Both the position numbers and the translations under genes were made by a program. A model generated the notes under the pieces. That model was not told the origin of the DNA, did not search any database, and worked only from the letters and a program-made list of their open reading frames with translations. Of a stretch of DNA of 10,279 nucleotides, positions 5,412 to 10,279 are shown piece after piece; position 1 is the first letter of the stretch; the number at the start of each line of letters is the position of its first letter. Origin of the DNA: Chlamydiales bacterium (GTDB lineage Bacteria > Chlamydiota > Chlamydiia > Chlamydiales > FEN-1388); assembly GCA_021372185.1 (NCBI GenBank), contig JAJFUY010000305.1:1-10279 (forward strand). The letters are read 5' to 3'.

Positions 5412-6662
5412 CTAAATTAAAGCTCTAAGATAAGATTCAAGGTCTATAATTTCGCCTGAAATGCCTAGTTCTTTTTCAGCATCGCTGAGCGCCCTTTGCT
5501 CCCTCTCAAGCGTCTCTGGGTCGCTAATGTCCCATGCCACTTGAATAAGCTTTGGCTTTTCGTTTTTAGATGTGACAACAAAGTCTACTTCATAACCACT
5601 CTTAGTTTTGTAATAAAAGACCTCTTTACCCTGACGCTTCAAGTCAAGAAAGACAAGGTTTTCAAATTCTTTGCCAAAATTATCTGCTTGGCTAAAGGTA
5701 TTTGCTCGATAAAGCCCGCTATCTATTACATAAATTTTTTTCGGTGTAGTTTGTAATTCGCGGATCGACTCTGAAAAATGCGGCACCCCAAATAAAAGAT
5801 ACGCATCTTCGACATAACTTAAGTATGTATACAGCGTATCTTTACCTACTTTATACCCTTGGCTTTTACAATCATTATAAAACTTATTTATTGAAAATGG
5901 AGCAGCAGCATTTTTAATAAGGGACGTTATCATGTAACGCAAAAGCTGGACGTTAGATACTTTATGTCGTTCAATAATATCTCGCAATATAACCGTTTCT
6001 ACGTACCCCTGAAGTGTTTGTAAACGAGAGGCTGGATGCATATGCTGAACCCCCGGAAATCCACCAATATCCAAATATGTAAGTAGATGCTGTCGCAATA
6101 CATCCAGAGATTTTTTCCCAAAAGGCCCCTTAGGAATCGCATGATCATGTGCTTGTAAAAATTCTCTAAAACTAAAGGGCCAAATTTCTGTTTCGATTGA
6201 ACGACCTCTAAGGGATGTTGAAATCTCTTTACTCAATAATTTAGCAGACGATCCCGTGATGTACAATTCTGCTTTTTTACTATCAAACAACCTTCTTATC
6301 ACTAAAGCCCATTCCGGGATATTCTGAACCTCATCAAAAAATAGATAAGTCATACGCGTGTGATTTTCAGGAAATAGTGTATAAAACGCATCGATGAGCT
6401 TACCCATTGCCTTATGATCCATAGGCAGCAGGCGGTCATCCTCAAAATTGATATATAAAATACTTTCTAGTGGAATGCCCTGCTGTAAGAGAACAAGTAT
6501 CTTTTGCAACACAAAATAGGTCTTCCCAGCTCGTCTCATACCGATAGCCACTTTTATAAGGGTCTCTACGTCACTAAACTGAGCGGTACGAGGCGTTCCC
6601 TGTTTTACTTCATCTAATTTTTCCTGAAGTTCTTCTAATAATGTCAAAAGCATAGCAGTCAT
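5412..6662 (-). CDS. AAA_14/DUF4143 family ATPase
   Basis: This 416-residue protein has the full architecture of this common but poorly understood family. Walker A is 'GMRRAGKT' (41-48). Walker B is 'YLFFDEVQN' (106-114, with D110 and E111). A sensor region 'ITGSSAKLL' (135-143) and 'LRGRSIETEIWPFSFREF' (151-168) follow. The DUF4143 part spans about 205-400 and ends in 'SGYEVDFVV' and 'PKLIQVAWD', which looks like the nuclease-fold core often predicted in the family. A helix-turn-helix-like region lies around 245-285. Function is unknown; members are scattered by horizontal transfer, often near TA genes, as here. The ATG at 6662 has GGTG seven bases upstream; an ATG at 6653 is possible. No catalytic motif is missing. 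Confidence 0.9.
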   Translation of the reverse strand: MTAMLLTLLEELQEKLDEVKQGTPRTAQFSDVETLIKVAIGMRRAGKTYFVLQKILVLLQQGIPLESILYINFEDDRLLPMDHKAMGKLIDAFYTLFPENHTRMTYLFFDEVQNIPEWALVIRRLFDSKKAELYITGSSAKLLSKEISTSLRGRSIETEIWPFSFREFLQAHDHAIPKGPFGKKSLDVLRQHLLTYLDIGGFPGVQHMHPASRLQTLQGYVETVILRDIIERHKVSNVQLLRYMITSLIKNAAAPFSINKFYNDCKSQGYKVGKDTLYTYLSYVEDAYLLFGVPHFSESIRELQTTPKKIYVIDSGLYRANTFSQADNFGKEFENLVFLDLKRQGKEVFYYKTKSGYEVDFVVTSKNEKPKLIQVAWDISDPETLEREQRALSDAEKELGISGEIIDLESYLRALI

Positions 6663-6711
6663 AGTGTATCACCCCTTTACCCTATCATTCCAGAAAAGGA
6701 AAATAACAGCA

Positions 6712-6745
6712 ATACTTTCATTACTCACAAGGAAAGTATCTTGTG
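6712..6745. promoter_or_regulatory. Overlapping, mutually exclusive inverted repeats upstream of the exported ATP-grasp gene
   Basis: ATACTTTC (6712-6719) pairs with GAAAGTAT (6732-6739), and CACAAG (6726-6731) pairs with CTTGTG (6740-6745). The second hairpin uses the first's right arm as its loop, so both cannot form together. No T-tract follows, so this is not an intrinsic terminator. It could be an operator or leader structure for the gene at 6837, about 90 bases downstream. I see no convincing promoter boxes in the 174-base gap. Confidence 0.35.
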
Positions 6746-6836
6746 TCAAAAACTTTACATTTAAGCAGTCTCTTTCTTGTAGGAATAAAAATCTAATCTT
6801 TGCTAGAAATGTGCAGAATTTACTCTGGAGCTAGCG

Positions 6837-7955
6837 ATGAAATACCTACTCATTTTTCTATTCCTCATGCAGTCTACCCTTTGGGGCCAAGACAAACACC
6901 CTGCAGGCGTTACCTTCCTGATTGCTGACATCAAGTACAGTAAAGAGCACGGCGTGAAAATATGCGAAGTACAGCATGGGATTTTATCAGCTTTTTTAGG
7001 AGATGTCTGGATGAATGGTGGCGATGGAACCGTGTGCCCAAAAGTCGCTCAATTTCTCGGTGACTTCCCCATACCAAAATGGGCTGTACTTTGGGACATT
7101 ACATTCCCACATTTGTGTTCGGCAATCAAAAATTCGGGCAAGTGGCAGACAGTTGATATTTTGCCGCTGCTTCTACATGACGCTGCATTTTTAGAACTGG
7201 CAAAAACCCCTCCAGAAGATCCCTACAGCATAGCCTCTTATAAAGGAATGCTGTATGCAAGAAAATCACCCCTGTATGATTTAGAAGAATTGCAAAAAGA
7301 GCTTCCCGGAATTTTGTTTATCGACCTGCCGACACATGCATATTGGGAAGATAAATATAAAATGTCTCAACTTTTCAAGCAAAACCCTCAGCTTACTCGT
7401 ATCAAACCAGAATGGAAGCTCTACGAAAAAAAATATTCAGCAACCCTCGCAGCAGAAATCGTCTCTGACATACCCGCAGAGACCTATGTAATTAAGCCTC
7501 GGGGCGCATTTTTAGGAAATGGCGTAATACTTGTGTCAAAAGAAGACCTAGACTCGACTCTCAAACTCATCATAACAGATAATGAGAGCGTAGCCAATAG
7601 CCCTGACAAGTCCTATAACTACTGGAAAAAAGATCCCTTTAGCTCTTTTATCGTCGAAAAGTACTACCCATCAGATCTTGTTCAGCTAGATGAAAAAACG
7701 TATGAGCCCACCATGCGCGTATCGTTTATCATGACATGTGATAACCACCAAATTTCAATAGAATACGTAAGTGCAAACTGGATACTTCCATTCAAAGCAA
7801 TAGATGAAGAAGGCTCTCTTAACGACCGCAAAAAAGCCCACTGCAGACCCCCCTACTTTGTAAAACCCACGCCCCCTATTGTTACAAGCGTCCAAAATGA
7901 ACTCAACGCTGCCCTTCCACTGCTTTTTCAGGAGATGCTAAACGGCACTTTTTAA
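6837..7955 (+). CDS. Exported protein with ATP-grasp-like core
   Basis: This is a 372-residue protein. Residues 1-18 ('MKYLLIFLFLMQSTLWGQ') form a clear signal peptide, with cleavage likely near WG-Q. The mature part has a Rossmann-like start ('GVTFLIADIKY', 24-34). An ATP-grasp-like stretch follows: 'YVIKPRGAFLGNGVILV' (217-233) has the Lys and glycine-rich loop pattern K-P-x-G-x-x-x-G-x-G-V. 'FIVEKYYPSDL' (271-281) matches the hinge strand, and 'PTMRVSFIM' (291-299) supplies the Arg seen in ligases of this fold. The substrate is unknown. ATP-grasp enzymes normally need cytoplasmic ATP, so an exported one is odd and may act in the host or be degenerate. GGAG lies six bases before the ATG. 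It is convergent with the hydrolase frame; the two stops overlap at 7953-7954. Confidence 0.75.
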   Translation: MKYLLIFLFLMQSTLWGQDKHPAGVTFLIADIKYSKEHGVKICEVQHGILSAFLGDVWMNGGDGTVCPKVAQFLGDFPIPKWAVLWDITFPHLCSAIKNSGKWQTVDILPLLLHDAAFLELAKTPPEDPYSIASYKGMLYARKSPLYDLEELQKELPGILFIDLPTHAYWEDKYKMSQLFKQNPQLTRIKPEWKLYEKKYSATLAAEIVSDIPAETYVIKPRGAFLGNGVILVSKEDLDSTLKLIITDNESVANSPDKSYNYWKKDPFSSFIVEKYYPSDLVQLDEKTYEPTMRVSFIMTCDNHQISIEYVSANWILPFKAIDEEGSLNDRKKAHCRPPYFVKPTPPIVTSVQNELNAALPLLFQEMLNGTF

Positions 7956-8239
7956 TAGCTCTTGGCAATCTCTTCTAGAATTGGTCTAAAATTAGGAAGT
8001 ACGTGATAGCGCTTATCGACTGTGCTTCCAAAGCTTGAAATGCTCTCTTTCATTTCAGGTGTCACTTCAACAAGATCATTGATTTCTAGGGGCATTTTTT
8101 TAGCACTAGTCAGTACAGTCACATCATAATCTGTTACACATGATGCATATAGCTTGAATGCTTCGTCAGCACCTTTTACATTTTCGGGATTACCTGTCCA
8201 AAAATTCCCAACATATTCTGGAATCTTCTCAGTTCCACA
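7952..8239 (-). pseudogene. In-frame continuation of the hydrolase gene beyond a TAG codon
   Basis: After the TAG at 8242-8240 the same frame stays open for 95 sense codons and ends at a TAA at 7954-7952. The translation looks like real protein: 'IPEYVGNFWTGNPENVKG', 'DYDVTVLTSAKKMPL' and a final 'RYHVLPNFRPILEEI'. The His followed by a last amphipathic helix is where alpha/beta hydrolases keep their catalytic histidine. No ribosome binding site or good start begins this part on its own, though an ATG lies at 'KKMPLE'. It is most likely the severed 3' part of the gene at 8240-8839. Readthrough, a sequencing error or a true nonsense mutation cannot be told apart here. It fills the whole gap to the gene at 6837. 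Confidence 0.7.
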
Positions 8240-8839
8240 CTAGTATTCACCAAACCAATCTTTTTTAAATTGTGTAAATAAGGCATCTTTAATATCAATC
8301 CCCTTACGTAGACTTCGCTTGGTAACCTTCATAATTCTTTGTAAAATACCCTCTGGGTCAAACTTCTTATTCGCATTTCTTGAGATCAAATCACCTTTAA
8401 AAACAAAATTGCGCACACTATGTCCGAGAGATTTTGGTAGCATCACTACTCCACCACATGCATACACATGTAGTTTTTCTCTTTGAGCTCTGTCTAACCC
8501 TTCTAGCGCCAGTTTTGCAATAAGAGCACCATGGCTGTGAACAACGATAGGTAGCGGCAGATCAGGTCTACTTTCAAGCTGTGAGAGGATAACTTTTCTA
8601 AATTGATCTGCAATCGCTTCAGTTTTTTCTTTTTGAGCTTGACTGTCAGAAAAGAACTCTCCTATACCTGTTGGATTATTGAAGACAACAACTTTGCGAT
8701 GAGGAAAAACCGAACGAAGGAGATTGGTCTGCTCTTCAAAACCTGCTCTTTGCGTATCGTCCTCAAAATTTGCACAGATTCCTTTACAGTACAGTAATGA
8801 TAGATCTTGTTGTCCAAATTGGTAAGTTTTTACAGTCAT
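8240..8839 (-). CDS. Alpha/beta-hydrolase-like protein, probably truncated by an in-frame TAG
   Basis: As annotated the product is 199 residues. 'PIVVHSHGALIAKLAL' (97-112) matches the nucleophile elbow of alpha/beta hydrolases, with S102 as candidate nucleophile (H-S-H-G instead of the common G-x-S-x-G). 'NFVFKGDLIS' (144-153) offers D150 as candidate acid. The N-terminus 'SLLYCKGICANF' resembles the start of chlamydial DUF687-type proteins, but this is from memory. The catalytic histidine is missing before the TAG and appears in the open frame beyond it (7952-8239), so the full protein would be about 295 residues. I chose the ATG at 8839 (AAGAGG six bases upstream) over a TTG at 8869. There is no signal peptide; the substrate is unknown. 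An inverted repeat region and the LuxR-type gene lie upstream on the same strand. Confidence 0.65.
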   Translation of the reverse strand: MTVKTYQFGQQDLSLLYCKGICANFEDDTQRAGFEEQTNLLRSVFPHRKVVVFNNPTGIGEFFSDSQAQKEKTEAIADQFRKVILSQLESRPDLPLPIVVHSHGALIAKLALEGLDRAQREKLHVYACGGVVMLPKSLGHSVRNFVFKGDLISRNANKKFDPEGILQRIMKVTKRSLRKGIDIKDALFTQFKKDWFGEY

Positions 8840-8869
8840 ATATAACCTCTTATTTTTATGTATATTCAA

Positions 8870-8923
8870 TTTAGAAAATTTTAGAGTTTATATATCACCG
8901 TATAAAATACGGAATTTTCTAAA
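8870..8923. promoter_or_regulatory. Nested inverted repeats between the LuxR-type gene and the hydrolase gene
   Basis: The outer arms TTTAGAAAATT (8870-8880) and AATTTTCTAAA (8913-8923) pair perfectly over 11 bases. Inside them lies a second perfect hairpin, CCGTAT-AAA-ATACGG (8898-8912). The outer right arm includes the luxR-type stop codon. No clear T-tract follows on the minus strand, so it is not a typical terminator. It could be an operator or leader element for the hydrolase gene, whose start lies 31 bases further on, or a processing site. Confidence 0.4.
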
Positions 8924-9179
8924 ACAACAACCCAAACGATTCAAGTTCCTTCAGTTTTTGCATCATTTGGGATTTGGTACAACAGCCTAATTTATCCTTA
9001 ATACTTACCATGTGATCATCAATCGTTCTCTTGGACAGAAAAAGTTTATCCGCAATTTCAGAAGAGGTTGGACTTCCCATAAGAAGCAGATGGGCAACGT
9101 CTGTTTCTCTTTTTGAAAAAGGATTTGTAACGTTAACCTTCATTTTTCCCAAAATAATCGTGCGAAGATCTGAGTTCAT
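8919..9179 (-). CDS. Stand-alone LuxR/GerE-type helix-turn-helix protein
   Basis: This is an 86-residue transcription factor-like protein consisting almost only of the DNA-binding domain. The GerE pattern is clear: 'FSKRETDVAHLLLMG' (21-35), 'SSEIADKLFLSKRTIDDHM' (39-57) and 'SIKDKLGCCTKSQ' (59-71). There is no receiver or ligand-binding domain, and a stop codon just upstream rules out an N-terminal extension. Two starts are possible: the ATG at 9179 has no Shine-Dalgarno, while the ATG at 9143 has a GGG four to five bases before it; the shorter form would keep the whole domain. It may regulate the downstream hydrolase gene or the divergent F-box gene, both next to repeats or untranscribed spacer. 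Target and signal are unknown. Confidence 0.8.
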   Translation of the reverse strand: MNSDLRTIILGKMKVNVTNPFSKRETDVAHLLLMGSPTSSEIADKLFLSKRTIDDHMVSIKDKLGCCTKSQMMQKLKELESFGLLF

Positions 9180-9320
9180 CTGGAGCGGTTAGATGATGGA
9201 GAATTACAGGTTTGCATTTTAAACTACGCTGCAGTGAGGGAACTGACTGAGATATTTGTGCACCTATTAAGATATCCCTTTAAAAGTGATCCAGTTAAGA
9301 ATGATCAAATCCAACCTAAC
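9174..9320 (+). other. Open frame upstream of the first ATG of the F-box gene; unresolved N-terminus
   Basis: The frame of the F-box gene is open back to a TGA at 9171. Its translation (for instance 'LDDGELQV' and 'VRELTEIFVHLLRYPF') has helical, ankyrin-like spacing similar to the downstream protein, so coding may continue into this stretch. It has no ATG; in-frame GTG codons at 9234 and 9258 lack a good ribosome binding site. The two ATGs at 9193 and 9196 are in another frame that stops at 9220. Either an unusual start is used or the gene has lost its 5' end or suffered a frameshift. Confidence 0.45.
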
Positions 9321-10279
9321 ATGGAACGATATACGGTCAAGGGACTGGCCTGCATAGACTTTATGGGATGTGAAAATGACTTAAATACAGTAAACACATT
9401 TCTTGAATCATGCTATTTCATGACGCAAGATTTGATTGGGATATATGAAAGAGCTTGCGAAACAGGCAAGATAGATATTATTAGACGCATGCTAGAATTT
9501 CCTGAAGTGTGTCAACATATAGAACTTTATTGCGAGAAAGTTTTTAATGACGACTTCTTATATAGGGTAAGTGTCAGGGCTTTCGAATATTTACTCACCA
9601 TGCCTGCTTATCAAAAATTTCTGTATAGAGGTATGCGGTGTCACGAAGATGATGTGCTGTCTCCTTATCGCAGTGGTGAAATGTTAGAATTTTTAGCAAA
9701 AACTCACATCGTACAAGGCTGTTTACGAAACTTGGAGGGATTCAATTTACAACATACTGAACTGAATCCTTGGCCACAAAAAGATATTCAAGTTGTACAC
9801 ACAGATGGAAACTTCATTTTTAACCTTCTTTCCCTCGATGTTCTCAAAATAGTTGCTTCCAGCCTTTCCAAAAGGGATATTGTGGCATTACGTGGAACGT
9901 GCCAAGTCTTACGAGAAAAGGTAGATCATCCTAAAATAGATGTACTTGCTTTACAAAATTGTGCCCTTTGGCAAGAGCGTTTGAATAGATTGCATATGAT
10001 GGATAATACAATTCCCACAATCATACCTCAGGACCAAAACCCCAAAATATGGATTTTGAAAACATTTGTGGATGGATGCGAGAAAATATTTGAAAAACAT
10101 CGCACACTCTTTCAAAATATTCGTCATAAGTTGGATAAAAAAGAACCGCTTAAAGGGCAGTCACTGCCATTTGGCAGTGCGTTATATGATTCTAAAAAAT
10201 ATCAGAAGAATAGGTACATCTGCTTGATTCGTCCATACAAAAGCCCACAAGATCTCGAAATCCAAAGTAGGTTTTTGAA
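9321..10279 (+). CDS. Ankyrin-like repeat and F-box protein, candidate host ubiquitin-pathway effector (runs off the right edge)
   Basis: The frame stays open for 319 codons from the ATG at 9321 and continues beyond the window. Residues about 25-100 hold degenerate ankyrin-like helix pairs, the best being 'IYERACETGKIDIIRRMLEF' (41-60) and 'RAFEYLLTMPAYQKF' nearby. Residues about 168-201 are a good F-box: 'NLLSLDVLKIVASSL', then 'SKRDIVALRGTCQVLREKV', with Leu, Ile and Cys at the usual places, followed by 'ALWQERLNRL'. In eukaryotes the F-box binds Skp1 of SCF ubiquitin ligases; bacterial F-box proteins act as secreted effectors, so injection into a host cell is a reasonable inference. There is no signal peptide. 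The ATG lacks a ribosome binding site and the frame is open upstream, so the true start is uncertain. A few ankyrin positions deviate strongly from consensus. Confidence 0.75.
   Translation, partial: MERYTVKGLACIDFMGCENDLNTVNTFLESCYFMTQDLIGIYERACETGKIDIIRRMLEFPEVCQHIELYCEKVFNDDFLYRVSVRAFEYLLTMPAYQKFLYRGMRCHEDDVLSPYRSGEMLEFLAKTHIVQGCLRNLEGFNLQHTELNPWPQKDIQVVHTDGNFIFNLLSLDVLKIVASSLSKRDIVALRGTCQVLREKVDHPKIDVLALQNCALWQERLNRLHMMDNTIPTIIPQDQNPKIWILKTFVDGCEKIFEKHRTLFQNIRHKLDKKEPLKGQSLPFGSALYDSKKYQKNRYICLIRPYKSPQDLEIQSRFL

Noticed and set aside
8240..8242. TAG as a pyrrolysine codon
   Set aside because: Nothing in the window indicates a pyrrolysine system, and the family has no known need for one. 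A nonsense mutation, error or plain readthrough is simpler.
9193..9222. Tandem ATGs at 9193 and 9196 as start of the F-box gene
   Set aside because: They are in a different frame and stop at 9220 after nine codons. They would serve only if a frameshift or sequence error lies between 9198 and 9220.
9218..9224. TTTAAAC heptamer as a programmed -1 frameshift site
   Set aside because: Slippage here would lead out of the F-box frame into an early stop rather than into it, and no downstream stem-loop or pseudoknot was seen.

Overview
The window reads like a moderately AT-rich chromosomal segment of an obligate intracellular bacterium, most likely an environmental (amoeba-associated) member of the Chlamydiota. 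This placement is inference. It rests on the glycogen branching enzyme N-terminus, whose 'LLAEDPYAF' region is, from memory, close to chlamydial GlgB; on an SycD/LcrH-like TPR protein; on an alpha/beta-hydrolase-like protein reminiscent of chlamydial DUF687 proteins; and on an F-box protein with ankyrin-like repeats. Such eukaryotic-like proteins are known from amoeba-associated Chlamydiae. Candidatus Dependentiae or another host-dependent lineage is not excluded.

Left part (1-3470, all minus strand, read right to left): mtaB (tRNA methylthiotransferase), then a conserved protein with a GH95-like C-terminal region whose start is one base from the mtaB stop, then a MazE/MazF-type toxin-antitoxin (TA) pair, then the start of glgB, which runs off the left edge. 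The TA pair lies between two copies of a ~95-bp direct repeat. The repeat is the 3' end of the GH95-like gene plus the ribosome binding site of glgB, so the two genes were probably adjacent until the TA cassette entered and duplicated the junction, leaving both intact.

Middle part (3471-6836): a divergent promoter region, then two tiny plus-strand genes for exported peptides with natural runs of six and seven histidines, then the TPR gene, closed by a strong bidirectional terminator. Beyond it on the minus strand are a VapB/VapC-type TA pair and a stand-alone AAA_14/DUF4143 ATPase.

Right part (6837-10279): a plus-strand protein with a signal peptide and an ATP-grasp-like core; a convergent minus-strand alpha/beta-hydrolase-like gene broken by one in-frame TAG, with 95 further in-frame sense codons; a stand-alone LuxR-type DNA-binding protein; and, divergent from it, a long reading frame running off the right edge that encodes ankyrin-like helices and an F-box. 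The start of this last gene is unclear.

Together this is a conserved housekeeping block (tRNA modification, glycogen synthesis) followed by an accessory zone of TA modules, exported proteins and candidate host-interaction factors. No rRNA, tRNA, CRISPR array, transposase or replication origin was seen.
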